This document shows positions 17,822 through 26,677 of a DNA stretch of 55,205 bases, one piece after another. The translations under genes and the position numbers were made by a program. The DNA lies in the NCBI GenBank assembly GCA_964394085.1, contig CAYMWF010000036.1, positions 1 to 55,205 on the forward strand. Reading direction: 5' to 3'. Below the pieces are notes generated by a model. It worked only from the letters and a program-made list of their open reading frames with translations, had not been told where the DNA came from and did not search any database. Numbering within the stretch: the stretch's first letter is position 1; each line of letters starts with the position of its first letter. Source of the DNA: CAYMWF01 sp964394085 [NCBI: uncultured Gemmatimonadota bacterium]. GTDB lineage: Bacteria > GCA-2686955 > CAYMWF01.

Positions 17822-17879
17822 AAAAGTGCCGGGCGCTGCATACTGCTCATGCGCACCTGATAAGGAGTGGAAGCGAAGG

Positions 17880-18500
17880 ATGACGACAACGTGGCGTGAG
17901 AAGAAAAAAGAGACGGTAGCCCGGAAGATCTGCCGGGAGGCCATGCAGCTTTTTCAGAGAGACGGGTTCCGCGGCACGACCATGGACGAAATCGCCCGGG
18001 CGTCCGAGGTAAGCAGGGCCACGGTCTTCAACTACTTTTCATCCAAACGGGCGATACTGCTCCGGTGGCTGACCGAAACCCTCGAGTCCTACCGCCGTCT
18101 CTTCGATGAAGAGGTCCTGGCGGGGGGGATGTGCGAGGAGGGGATCGATTTCATTATCAGGAAGGTTTCCGAGGATCTGGAACGCGACAAGCCTTTCTAC
18201 AGGGAGGTTCTCTGGGAAGTGATGAACGACAGCGTTGCCACCCGCTCCGAAGGCTGGTGGACAAGGTTCGTCAGAACGGTTCAGCTCGAAATGCGGGAAT
18301 GGTTCGTCAGGTTTTCAGAGAAATACCGCGGAAGGGGGCTGAAGCTTGGCGACAACGCAGCCGAGATGCTTTCCGGCACCTTCGTGGTCACGGTGCTCAA
18401 CTGGTTGAGTTCAGACGATGACTACCCGCTCTTCGAACGCCTGAAGATGAATCTGGATATCGTCTGGCGGGGACTCGACACGGGGGAGAACAAGGCATGA
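17880..18500 (+). CDS. TetR/AcrR-family transcriptional regulator (206 aa)
   Basis: N-terminal helix-turn-helix at about residues 12-58: KICREAMQLFQRDGFRGTTM, DEIARASEVSRATVFNYFSS, KRAIL, the standard TetR DNA-binding domain. The C-terminal ligand and dimer domain is not assignable to a subgroup. The ATG at 17880 is chosen because the family begins a few residues before WREKKKETVARKI; AAGGAG lies 12 bases upstream. The stop overlaps the next start (ATGA, 18497-18500), so the lipid-kinase-like gene is co-translated and probably under its control. The ligand may be a lipid-related signal, which is inference from the neighbour. Confidence 0.9.
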   Translation: MTTTWREKKKETVARKICREAMQLFQRDGFRGTTMDEIARASEVSRATVFNYFSSKRAILLRWLTETLESYRRLFDEEVLAGGMCEEGIDFIIRKVSEDLERDKPFYREVLWEVMNDSVATRSEGWWTRFVRTVQLEMREWFVRFSEKYRGRGLKLGDNAAEMLSGTFVVTVLNWLSSDDDYPLFERLKMNLDIVWRGLDTGENKA

Positions 18501-19504
18501 TAAGCATGTATTCTCGCTACAGGCTCTCCAGGGCCGCGGACCTGAGAACAGTCGGCGCCGGAGTGATCGTGAATCCGAAAGCCGGCAAGGTGAAAAACCA
18601 TTACAACGGAGAACGCCCGTTCTGGGATCTCCTGAAGCCGGACGAATATATCCGCATCGCCGAGACCCCCGAAGCCCTGACCCTTGCTCTTTCCGATTTT
18701 ACGGCGATGAAGATCCGCTACCTGATCGTTATCGGTGGCGACGGCACCGTCCACAGGATTGTCAATACCCTCATGGATCTGGTCCGCGCCGAAGATCTGC
18801 CCGTAATCATTCCCCTGAAGGGCGGAACCGTCAATGCCGTCATGTCGAGCATGGGGTTGACCCGCAGCGCCCACCGTCTGCTCGATGTTTTCCTCGACGC
18901 CGCGAAAAATAAAGCAGAGGGAAATGGAAGCATTACACTTCGTAAACATGGAACTTTGAAAGTGCATGACAGCACCGACGGGAAAACCAGGTACGGTTTC
19001 GGCTTTCTGAACGGTATCGCGTACCGCGTCATAAAAGAGTATTTCGACAATGACAACTATGTATTCATGGATGCGGTAAGGGCGGGTGCCCGTCCTCTTC
19101 TCGAGTGGTTCTCAAACCGGGACGGCAATGAGTACTTCGAGCCGTTTCCCATGCGGGTTCAGAAAAACGGCGGCGTGATTGCCGACGAGGATGTCAATAT
19201 CGTTCTCGCGACAACCCTCGACAGGCTGGCGCTGCTCTATTCCCCGTTCACAGAAGACCTGAGCGGAGCGCCCGGATATCACTGCATCATCAACACCATG
19301 CCGATCCGCAGCGTATTCAGGCATTTCGTGCCTCTCGCCAGGGGCCGGATAGAGATAGACGGCCACTTCAACGAAATCATCAATGAACCGCTTACGATAG
19401 AGAGCTCATCCGGATATTCCCTCGACGGAGAGCTTTTCCGCCGCACCGAACCACACCGCGTTACAATCTCACCCGGCCCCATGATCAGCTATCCCGCTCT
19501 GTGA
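18497..19504 (+). CDS. diacylglycerol/lipid kinase family protein (335 aa)
   Basis: The DAGK catalytic domain is shown by GVIVNPKAGKVKN near the N-terminus, YLIVIGGDGTVHRIVNTLMD at about residues 74-93 (the GGDGT nucleotide loop) and IPLKGGTVNAVMSSMGL. The C-terminal part has ESSSGYSLDGELF, the D-G-E element of this fold. The family phosphorylates diacylglycerol, sphingoid bases or similar lipids with ATP at the inner membrane face. The substrate cannot be read from sequence. It overlaps the TetR gene by 4 bases. The usual GGTGND loop reads GGTVNA here, which may affect specificity. Confidence 0.8.
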   Translation: MISMYSRYRLSRAADLRTVGAGVIVNPKAGKVKNHYNGERPFWDLLKPDEYIRIAETPEALTLALSDFTAMKIRYLIVIGGDGTVHRIVNTLMDLVRAEDLPVIIPLKGGTVNAVMSSMGLTRSAHRLLDVFLDAAKNKAEGNGSITLRKHGTLKVHDSTDGKTRYGFGFLNGIAYRVIKEYFDNDNYVFMDAVRAGARPLLEWFSNRDGNEYFEPFPMRVQKNGGVIADEDVNIVLATTLDRLALLYSPFTEDLSGAPGYHCIINTMPIRSVFRHFVPLARGRIEIDGHFNEIINEPLTIESSSGYSLDGELFRRTEPHRVTISPGPMISYPAL

Positions 19505-19593
19505 CCCCGTTTCGACATGAAACCGTGCTGAATCGTCCGGAAAGGCAGAGCCGGATTTCCCCCGCCTCCTAAATATATGTTGTCCCGGCAGGT

Positions 19594-19622
19594 TTGATTG
19601 AGCATAATAAAACCGCTAATAA
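19594..19622 (+). promoter_or_regulatory. candidate promoter of the hydrogenase operon
   Basis: TTGATT (19594-19599), 17 bases, TAATAA (19617-19622), about 70 bases before the hydB ATG. A weak 5-bp hairpin upstream (TCCGG/CCGGA, 19537-19556) could end the previous operon but has no good T run. Confidence 0.45.
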
Positions 19623-19691
19623 CTACGGGAGGTCCGGACGCCCGGGCTCTGAAAATCCGTTTTCACAAGGTTCAATCCGGCGGGATACGAC

Positions 19692-20735
19692 ATGCTTTTT
19701 AGAACTTTCAGAAAAGACCAGTTTCGGCTTCTGGTCGAGATGATTCTTGAAAACAATGAAGTAATCGGGCCGAAGCAGGTTGCTGTTTCGAAGGACGGAG
19801 TTCCCGTTCACCATTTCCTCCCCGTCCAGAGCCTTGAAGAAATGGACCTCGATTATCAGACCACCGAGTATTCGGCCAAAACATACTTCCTGCCTTTCCA
19901 GGAGAACCTTTCGACCTACAGGTTCGAAAACGACGATTTCGAGCAGAATATCCGCTATCGAATCCAGCCCCGCGCTATAATCGGCCTTCATGCCTGCGAC
20001 ATCAACGCCCTGATCAAATTGGACAAGGTGATCGCCAGGGACTTCTATCCCAGCCCCTACTACATATCCCGGCGCAAAAACACCTTTGTCGTAGGCATGG
20101 ATCACGAACCGTGCGAGGGCGGGTTCTGTCATTCTCTGGGAACCAACGTCGTGACCCACGGTTTCGACCTTTTTCTGACCGATCTTGGAGACCGCTACTT
20201 CGTCGCCATAGGCTCGGACCGCGGTTATTCGGCCCTGCAATCGGTCGACGTGAAAGATATCACCGAGCGGGACACCGAAGATTACCTCAAGGCCCGCAAG
20301 CGGATCGACGGCCTCTTCTCGAAGAAGATCAACATCGACAACCTGCCCAACCTGCTCGACATCGAATACGAATCAGGCGTCTGGGACAAGTGGGGCGGCA
20401 AGTGCCTGAGCTGCGGCGCCTGCGCCATGGTCTGTCCGACCTGTTACTGTTACGGCGTAACGGAAGATGTTTCCATGGATTTCAAACAGGGCGCGAAGAA
20501 AAGGCAGCTCTACTCCTGCAACAACGTCGATTTCGCCGAAGTGGCGGGCGGTCACAACTTCCGGCCCGACCGGACCAGCCGCCTGAAATACCGCTACTAC
20601 CACCAGCACCGCGGTTTCGTGGAAGCATACGATGAGCCGAAATGCGTCGGTTGCAACCGCTGCGGCAGGACCTGTATCGCCGGCATCAATCCGCCCGACA
20701 TAATAAGCGAGCTCCAGGCCGAGGAAATGTCATGA
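19692..20735 (+). CDS. hydB: group 3b [NiFe] hydrogenase beta subunit, 4Fe-4S protein (347 aa)
   Basis: Matches the HydB/sulfhydrogenase beta family: [15 protein letters not shown] region ([16 protein letters not shown]), [11 protein letters not shown], then two ferredoxin-type cysteine sets near the C-terminus, [16 protein letters not shown] (about residue 240) and [11 protein letters not shown] (about residue 322). It would pass electrons between the NAD(P)-binding gamma subunit and the delta/alpha hydrogenase core in the cytoplasm. First gene of a four-gene operon; it overlaps hydG by ATGA. Confidence 0.9.
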   Translation: MLFRTFRKDQFRLLVEMILENNEVIGPKQVAVSKDGVPVHHFLPVQSLEEMDLDYQTTEYSAKTYFLPFQENLSTYRFENDDFEQNIRYRIQPRAIIGLHACDINALIKLDKVIARDFYPSPYYISRRKNTFVVGMDHEPCEGGFCHSLGTNVVTHGFDLFLTDLGDRYFVAIGSDRGYSALQSVDVKDITERDTEDYLKARKRIDGLFSKKINIDNLPNLLDIEYESGVWDKWGGKCLSCGACAMVCPTCYCYGVTEDVSMDFKQGAKKRQLYSCNNVDFAEVAGGHNFRPDRTSRLKYRYYHQHRGFVEAYDEPKCVGCNRCGRTCIAGINPPDIISELQAEEMS

Positions 20736-21640
20736 GCATCATATTCCACAAATACGATATTACCCAGGAAGCCGAGATGCGCGAGCCTCTCGATTTCAAC
20801 CGGAGAAGCAGGATCAGTAATGTCGACGGACTGTTCAAGGTCGAACTCGCCAACATTATCCGTCTGACCGAGATGGAGAAGCTCTTTCAACTCAGGTTTC
20901 TCGACCAGGCCGACCGCGATCGCTTCACCTTCCTGCCCGGACAGTTCGTGATGGTGGAGGTTCCGGGGTACGGGGAGATTCCGGTTTCGATTTCCTGTTC
21001 CCCTTCCGGCAGGGGTATCATCGAGCTCTGCATCCGCAGGGCGGGCCTCGTAACAACTGCTCTGCATCGTGCCAGGCGGGGAGCCAGGCTCGGCATCAGG
21101 GGCCCGTTCGGCACCCACTTCCCCATGGAGGAGATGCGCGGCTGCAACGTTCTTCTGATAGCGGGCGGGCTGGGCCTCGCTCCCCTGCGGGCGCCGATCT
21201 ACCATGTAATCGAAAATCGGGGAAACTACAGGGAAGTGGATATTCTTTACGGAACAGGCCGTCCCGACCAGCTTCTTTTCGATTACCAGTACGAAGAGTG
21301 GGGACGTATCGACGACATCGACCTGAGTGTTATCGTCGAGAACCCGGACAAGAGCTGGACCGGCCCGGTCGGCATGATTACCGAGCTTCTGGACCGGATA
21401 GAAATCAAGCCTCAGGAAACCTACGCCATAGTTTGCGGACCGCCCGTCATGTTCAAGTTCGTATGCCGGAGGTTGAGCGGGATGGGGATGCCGATGCAGC
21501 GGATGTTCGTCTCCCTGGAGAGGCGCATGCACTGCGGTATGGGCAAGTGCTGCAGATGCAACGTCGGTTCGACATTTACCTGCATCGACGGTCCTGTATT
21601 CGATTACTGGTCGGTGATCAACCTCAAGGAAGCAATCTAG
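20732..21640 (+). CDS. hydG: group 3b [NiFe] hydrogenase gamma subunit, FAD/NAD(P)-binding (302 aa)
   Basis: Ferredoxin-reductase-like subunit. FAD-binding part: [23 protein letters not shown](P)-binding part: [19 protein letters not shown] and [19 protein letters not shown]-terminal 2Fe-2S cysteine cluster: [14 protein letters not shown]. It reacts with NAD(P)H and delivers electrons through HydB. The start at 20732 is set by the overlap with the hydB stop and the family's usual length. The name follows sulfhydrogenase usage and is unrelated to the [FeFe]-hydrogenase maturase HydG. Confidence 0.9.
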   Translation: MSIIFHKYDITQEAEMREPLDFNRRSRISNVDGLFKVELANIIRLTEMEKLFQLRFLDQADRDRFTFLPGQFVMVEVPGYGEIPVSISCSPSGRGIIELCIRRAGLVTTALHRARRGARLGIRGPFGTHFPMEEMRGCNVLLIAGGLGLAPLRAPIYHVIENRGNYREVDILYGTGRPDQLLFDYQYEEWGRIDDIDLSVIVENPDKSWTGPVGMITELLDRIEIKPQETYAIVCGPPVMFKFVCRRLSGMGMPMQRMFVSLERRMHCGMGKCCRCNVGSTFTCIDGPVFDYWSVINLKEAI

Positions 21641-21652
21641 AGGGATTTGCAG

Positions 21653-22405
21653 ATGAAATACCTTGGAATGGAACACAGCACCCCGCGTATCGCGGTTTTC
21701 GATTTCACCTGCTGCGAGGGGTGCGAGCTGCAGTTCGCCAACAAGGAAGAGACCCTGCTCGATTTTCTCGATGCCGTGGATATCGTCCGTTTCAGAGAAA
21801 TTTCCTCTGAAAAAGGAGAAGATTATAACATCGCATTTATCGAGGGAGCAGTAACACGGGCCGATGAGATCAAGCGTCTTCAGGAAATCAGGAAAGAGGC
21901 GTCGGTGGTGGTGGCGCTGGGGAGCTGCGCCTGCTTCGGCGGCGTCAACAGGCTGAAAAACAGGTTCGATCTCAAGGCCGCCAACCGCGAAGTTTACGGA
22001 ATCAAGACGAAAGACACCTTGCCCGTACGTTCGGTAGGGGAGATAATCACCGTCGATATGGAAATACCCGGATGCCCGGTATCCAAACCCGAACTCGAAC
22101 GGATTGTCCGGCACCTTGTGATGGACCTCCCGTTCAGTTTTCCGGCATACCCGGTCTGCATCGAATGCAAGCGCCGGTTCACCGTTTGTCTGTATCTGCT
22201 GGGTCAGCTCTGCCTGGGACCCATAACCCGCGGCGGCTGCGACGCCCCCTGTCCGGCATCGGGCCTGGGCTGCTGGGGATGCCGGGGTTCGGCCCCCGAT
22301 CTGAACCGTGAAGGTTTCTTCGATGCGGCAGGCGAACTGGGCTTCGACACTGAAGAGATCGAAGAACGTCTCGAGATGTTCGGAGGATTCGAGGTTTTCA
22401 AATGA
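21653..22405 (+). CDS. hydD: group 3b [NiFe] hydrogenase delta (small) subunit (250 aa)
   Basis: Small electron-transfer subunit of the hydrogenase core. FDFTCCEGCELQFANKEE carries the CxxC of the proximal cluster, ALGSCACFGGVN and DMEIPGCPVSKPEL complete it, and the cysteine-rich tail (FPAYPVCIECKRR, GGCDAPCPASGLGCWGCRG) holds further clusters. The ATG at 21653 has AGGGA seven bases upstream; TTG 21647 is the alternative. It overlaps hydA by four bases. Confidence 0.9.
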   Translation: MKYLGMEHSTPRIAVFDFTCCEGCELQFANKEETLLDFLDAVDIVRFREISSEKGEDYNIAFIEGAVTRADEIKRLQEIRKEASVVVALGSCACFGGVNRLKNRFDLKAANREVYGIKTKDTLPVRSVGEIITVDMEIPGCPVSKPELERIVRHLVMDLPFSFPAYPVCIECKRRFTVCLYLLGQLCLGPITRGGCDAPCPASGLGCWGCRGSAPDLNREGFFDAAGELGFDTEEIEERLEMFGGFEVFK

Positions 22406-23676
22406 AAAAGAACATCAACCTGGATATTCATCACCTGGCCAGGGTCGAGGGCCACGGCAATATACATATCCGAATCGAGGGTGGCGAGCTCAAGGACGCC
22501 CGCTGGCAGGTAGTCGAGACACCACGCTTTTTCGAAGTCATGCTCAAGGAAAAACACTATTCGACCGCCGCGATCCTGACCGCCCGGATATGCGGCATCT
22601 GTTCCATCAGTCATTGCCTGACGAGCCTCGAAGCCACGGAAAGGGCTTTCGGCATAACCGTTCCGGAGACCGCGGCCAGGCTCCGCCTGCTCGCCAAGCA
22701 CGGCGAGACGATACAAAGCCACAGCCTGCATCTGCTGTTTCTGGCCGCACCCGATTTTTTCCGGATTCCGAGCGTTCTCCCGCTGATCGAAGAAAGGCCC
22801 GAGCTCGTCGCGATTGCGGCCAGGCTCAAAGGGCTGGCCAACCGGCTCTGCGATCTCGTCGCCGGACGGACCACCCATCCCGTATCCCTGACCCCGGGCG
22901 GGGTGACCCGGATGCCGGATAAACGGAAACTTTCCGATATGAGACGTGAGCTCGACGCATCCCTGGCGGATATCCAGGTCGTTGTAGAGCTCTTCAAAAC
23001 CTTCGACATGCCGGGTTTCACCCGCGAGACCGAATTCGTCTCACTGAAAGGCGAAACAGACTATCCATTCATAGGTTCGAGGATGATTTCCACCGATGGC
23101 GTGGAAAAACCCGCTGCAGACTATAAAGAGATGACCAACGAATATGTCGACAGGGACAACACTTCCAAGCTGTGCAGGCTGTCGCGGGATTCGATGGCGG
23201 TAGGGGCGCTGGCCCGGTTCAACAACAACCACGGTCATCTTCATCCCCGGGCTCTTGAAGTCGCGGAAGAACTCGGGCTCAAACCGGTCTCGTTCAATCC
23301 GTTCGAAAACAACTCGGCTCAACTCGTGGAATGGGTTCATTGCACCCACGGTGCGATCGGGCTTATAGACGAACTTGTGGATTCTGATTCAGTTGAGTTG
23401 ATCACGGAGGTGGAACCGCGGGCCGGAACAGGCGTAGGAGCCGTCGAAGCGCCCCGCGGCATCCTCTATCATGAATATGAATACGATGACCGGGGACGGG
23501 TGGTCAAAGCCAACTGCGTGATACCAACCACGCAGAATAACGCCAACATCCATCACGATCTCAAGAACCTGGTAAAAGAATATGCGAAAAAGGATGTAAC
23601 CGAGCAGGATCTGGAGCTCCTCGCATCCATGCTCGTGCGCTCCTACGACCCGTGCATTTCATGTTCAGTACACTAA
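22402..23676 (+). CDS. hydA: group 3b [NiFe] hydrogenase alpha (large) subunit (424 aa)
   Basis: Catalytic subunit that makes or oxidises H2 at the NiFe site, coupled to NAD(P)(H); in archaeal homologues it also reduces sulfur. Residues: LARVEGHG at 12-19, RICGICSISH with C64 and C67, and DPCISCSVH with C418 and C421, giving the four Ni-binding cysteines. The reading frame stops directly after H424. The C-terminal peptide that most large subunits carry, cut off by a maturation protease, is absent. No hyp maturation genes lie in the window. Confidence 0.95.
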   Translation: MKKNINLDIHHLARVEGHGNIHIRIEGGELKDARWQVVETPRFFEVMLKEKHYSTAAILTARICGICSISHCLTSLEATERAFGITVPETAARLRLLAKHGETIQSHSLHLLFLAAPDFFRIPSVLPLIEERPELVAIAARLKGLANRLCDLVAGRTTHPVSLTPGGVTRMPDKRKLSDMRRELDASLADIQVVVELFKTFDMPGFTRETEFVSLKGETDYPFIGSRMISTDGVEKPAADYKEMTNEYVDRDNTSKLCRLSRDSMAVGALARFNNNHGHLHPRALEVAEELGLKPVSFNPFENNSAQLVEWVHCTHGAIGLIDELVDSDSVELITEVEPRAGTGVGAVEAPRGILYHEYEYDDRGRVVKANCVIPTTQNNANIHHDLKNLVKEYAKKDVTEQDLELLASMLVRSYDPCISCSVH

Positions 23677-23874
23677 GGAGTTTCTCCTGTCCGGGAGTTG
23701 ATTTCCCCTCTTGCTGTTCGGTCCACCGAGCGAAGTATCCGGATTGTAACGCCTCGATCCGCGCCCCGGTCGAAAGTTATCAACAGTTTCGCATCTCACC
23801 TTGTCATAATCCTCGAGTAATACCTTAAAAAACTGAAAAAAATACCGCCACGAGTTTAATTTAGAAATTTATTG

Positions 23875-23903
23875 TTGAAATTGTACGGAATATCAACTAT
23901 AAT
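23875..23903 (+). promoter_or_regulatory. strong sigma70-like promoter of the first phosphatase-like gene
   Basis: TTGAAA (23875-23880), 17 bases and a perfect TATAAT (23898-23903), in AT-rich DNA. Expected transcript start is near 23910, leaving a very short leader before ATG 23925 with GAGG at 23914-23917. Confidence 0.7.
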
Positions 23904-23924
23904 TAATAAAAATGAGGTATAAAA

Positions 23925-26252
23925 ATGACACAACGCGACAAGGCGCACTCGCGCACTTTTTGTACTTACGGCAACTTTGAATCACCAACCCATCCACCCC
24001 GGTCGCCACACCTGATATCGCGACTGCCGGCGGATCGTACCCCACGGGGAATCCTGCGTCCGAGATCCGGGATAGTCTATCGATATCTCCTGGCGTTCAC
24101 ATTCATCTTCATATTCGTCGCATGCAGTACTGTGACGGCGTATGAGACAGAAAATCTTTTCCTGGTCGTGATCGACGGGCTGCGCGCAGACGAAGGCTTC
24201 AGCTATACCGTTGGACCGAGCGGCGAGCATCCATATATCCCGTGGCTCTGGTCGCTCCAGTCGGCCGGCACCTTATATACCGATATCTACAATCTGAATT
24301 TTACATCTACATTTTCAGGACACGGACAGATGTTGAGCGGCTGCCCCATCGTGATGCCGAACTACAGTTATGCGGGTGATTACCGGAACATCCGCATGGA
24401 TGATCCGACTATTTTCGAATATTACCGCAGAGCTCTCGGTTGTCCCGATGAACAGGCAAGGGGCATCGTGGGGAAAACGACCCTCCTCAGACTCGCTTAC
24501 AGCAATCATCCCGCGTTCGGTCCCGAATACTCCGGTTTGTTCGAGTATGCTGACCCGAGAGGAACCGACCAGGCGGTCTGGTCCGATCTCCAGGTGATAA
24601 TGGACGAGGATAAACCGTCGTTAGTCCTGGTCAACCTGCGGGAAGTCGACAGCAGCGGTCACTCGGGCGTGTTCGAGCCCCACATCGAGAGGATCCGTTA
24701 TGCCGACTCGATCTGCGTCGAGCTCTGGAGCCGGCTTCAGGCGGATCCGGTGTACGCCGACAGAACCACTATGCTCATCACTACCGATCACGGAAGGCAC
24801 CTGGACGCGCCGCTTTGCCACGGATTCCGGCACCACAGCGGAAGCTGTTTCGGATGCAGGCGGACCTTTCTTCTCGCCCTCGGACCTGACACGCCTGAAG
24901 GGCTCGTGATCCGTGAGCCCAAGGATCAGCAGGATATCGCCGCAACCATGGCTGAGTTGCTCGACATAGAAACCCCGCTCCTGCGATGCGATCCTCTGTG
25001 GGAGATGCTCGGTCAACCGGGACCGATGGCTGCGATCAGACCGCAGTATCCGTCGATCGTGGCGGATGGAGGTGTGGTTCGCAGGGTTTTCGTTGAATCG
25101 GACGGCGACAGGCACCGCCTGTTCACCGAAACGACCGCTGACGGCGGAGCTTCCTGGCAGGGGCGTCAGAAGATATTCTCATCGCCCTGGCAGATCGAAA
25201 CCCCTTCGATAAACGCAGATGTCTCGGGTATCTACGTGGCATGGGCCGCTCTCGTCGATCTGTGGAACTGGACCCTTTTCTGCACTACCATAGACAAGGC
25301 AACCGGAGCCGTCGGGAAAATAAACCGTGTCTACAGCAGTAAACCCGAATTTTCCCTTGAAGCGCTCGAATTTTTCAAGGCGATGAGGATGATACAGGAG
25401 CCTGTATGCCTGGCAGCGGGTGAAGACTCGCGATTCATCCTCAATGCGTACAACCTGGATGAAATCCTCTGCCACTCGCTTCTGGCTGAGCCGAGTACTA
25501 AAAATAGTTCCTTCAATGGTCCACTGGGCGGCACACAGGGCGGTGACCAGAGCGGTGCAGAAGGGCAAGGCGGGCAGGATAAAGGCATTCGTCCCTGGCA
25601 AACAGTATTCACGACCAGACAGTCGTGTTTCTTCATAAAGGATCTCGATGCTGCCCTTTCCAGGGACGGTGAAATCGTCGTGGCTTACTCCGATTTATCC
25701 TCGTACAAGGAAATACAGCCGGGAATCGAGCGGAATTATGAAATACACCTGGTGATCGGGAGGAACGGCGGCCTCGACTGGGATGCGCCGATAAGAGTCA
25801 CCGCCGATTCGTGCTTTTCGATCCATCCGACGGTAAGCGCCGGTCCACCGGGTGAAGCCAGGGTGGTCTGGGCGGATAACAGGAGCGGTCGTTTCCAGCT
25901 CTATTATTCTGATATTGAAATAGCGACCGGCGCAGTATCCATTCCGCGTTTACTGAGGGAGAACCCGTACAGCGACTGGCAGCCCGATTTGCGGTACGAC
26001 ATGAGCTCCGAATCCTACCTGCTCGCCTGGACCAGGTTCACCGGAGATAACGGCGACATCTGTTGGGGGCGGCAACAGGGGGATGGAGACCTCGAACTCC
26101 ATCTTCTCGAGTCTACGACAGGTTATTCCCAGCGGCCCCGGCTTACCATTGACCGTACGACCCGGGACGTCTGGGTCGCCTGGGAAGAGGTATCCGAGGA
26201 TGGAGAGTGGGAGCTGCGTCTCTCAGCGATACCGCTCGACCGTCAGAAATGA
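23925..26252 (+). CDS. exported alkaline-phosphatase-superfamily protein with C-terminal propeller (775 aa)
   Basis: A basic N-terminus is followed by a hydrophobic export segment (YRYLLAFTFIFIFVAC, about 50-66). The catalytic region (about 75-370) has FLVVIDGLRADEGF (metal Asp), a likely nucleophile in NFTSTFSGHGQMLSG, LREVDSSGHSG, ITTDHGRH and GFRHHSGSCFGC, matching the type I phosphodiesterase/nucleotide pyrophosphatase/sulfatase-like superfamily. The C-terminal half (about 375-775) has sialidase-like propeller blades (RNGGLDWDAPIRVTADS, ARVVWADNRSGRFQL). Substrate is unknown; an extracellular phosphate or sulfate ester is plausible. Start chosen from the GAGG site; no internal ATG precedes the export segment. 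Confidence 0.75.
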   Translation: MTQRDKAHSRTFCTYGNFESPTHPPRSPHLISRLPADRTPRGILRPRSGIVYRYLLAFTFIFIFVACSTVTAYETENLFLVVIDGLRADEGFSYTVGPSGEHPYIPWLWSLQSAGTLYTDIYNLNFTSTFSGHGQMLSGCPIVMPNYSYAGDYRNIRMDDPTIFEYYRRALGCPDEQARGIVGKTTLLRLAYSNHPAFGPEYSGLFEYADPRGTDQAVWSDLQVIMDEDKPSLVLVNLREVDSSGHSGVFEPHIERIRYADSICVELWSRLQADPVYADRTTMLITTDHGRHLDAPLCHGFRHHSGSCFGCRRTFLLALGPDTPEGLVIREPKDQQDIAATMAELLDIETPLLRCDPLWEMLGQPGPMAAIRPQYPSIVADGGVVRRVFVESDGDRHRLFTETTADGGASWQGRQKIFSSPWQIETPSINADVSGIYVAWAALVDLWNWTLFCTTIDKATGAVGKINRVYSSKPEFSLEALEFFKAMRMIQEPVCLAAGEDSRFILNAYNLDEILCHSLLAEPSTKNSSFNGPLGGTQGGDQSGAEGQGGQDKGIRPWQTVFTTRQSCFFIKDLDAALSRDGEIVVAYSDLSSYKEIQPGIERNYEIHLVIGRNGGLDWDAPIRVTADSCFSIHPTVSAGPPGEARVVWADNRSGRFQLYYSDIEIATGAVSIPRLLRENPYSDWQPDLRYDMSSESYLLAWTRFTGDNGDICWGRQQGDGDLELHLLESTTGYSQRPRLTIDRTTRDVWVAWEEVSEDGEWELRLSAIPLDRQK

Positions 26253-26677
26253 CGGCTGCTTCCGAACCAGAAGGTCTTCTCTCAAGAATCCGTCTCAATC
26301 TCTGACAGTACGCTTTCGTTATTTTTACTCTTTACTCATCTGCGGTTGAAATTCGGGTTAATCACATGCCTGAAACGGCAGTGGTTTACAATAGTGAAAA
26401 ATAAATAAAAAAACCTAGAGGCGATTGCGAAAAAATGTGATAGAATAAGAGGCATAGATCGAAAAAAATCGAACAACCTCCTGGAAAGCGGTTCATTCTA
26501 CGAGCTATAGATTTTAGGGATTGGGGTAATGGATTTTTTGAATTGAAGCGTGTTGTAAGCTATACTGAAATTAAGTCAAAAATGGGGAGCATAAATTGAT
26601 CCCATCCACTGAAATGCTGCCACACGTTTTTTTCAAACCACTCAAATTCTAAATCATGTTCGCCAAAGGGGGCACAC
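26253..26677 (+). other. 425-bp gap between the two phosphatase-like genes
   Basis: AT-rich and non-coding. I see one clear promoter (26538-26566). No convincing terminator for the upstream gene, no RNA gene and no repeat. Confidence 0.5.
26538..26566 (+). promoter_or_regulatory. promoter of the second phosphatase-like gene
   Basis: TTGAAT (26538-26543), 17 bases, TATACT (26561-26566), about 110 bases upstream of the ATG. Same type as the promoter of its paralogue. Confidence 0.6.
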
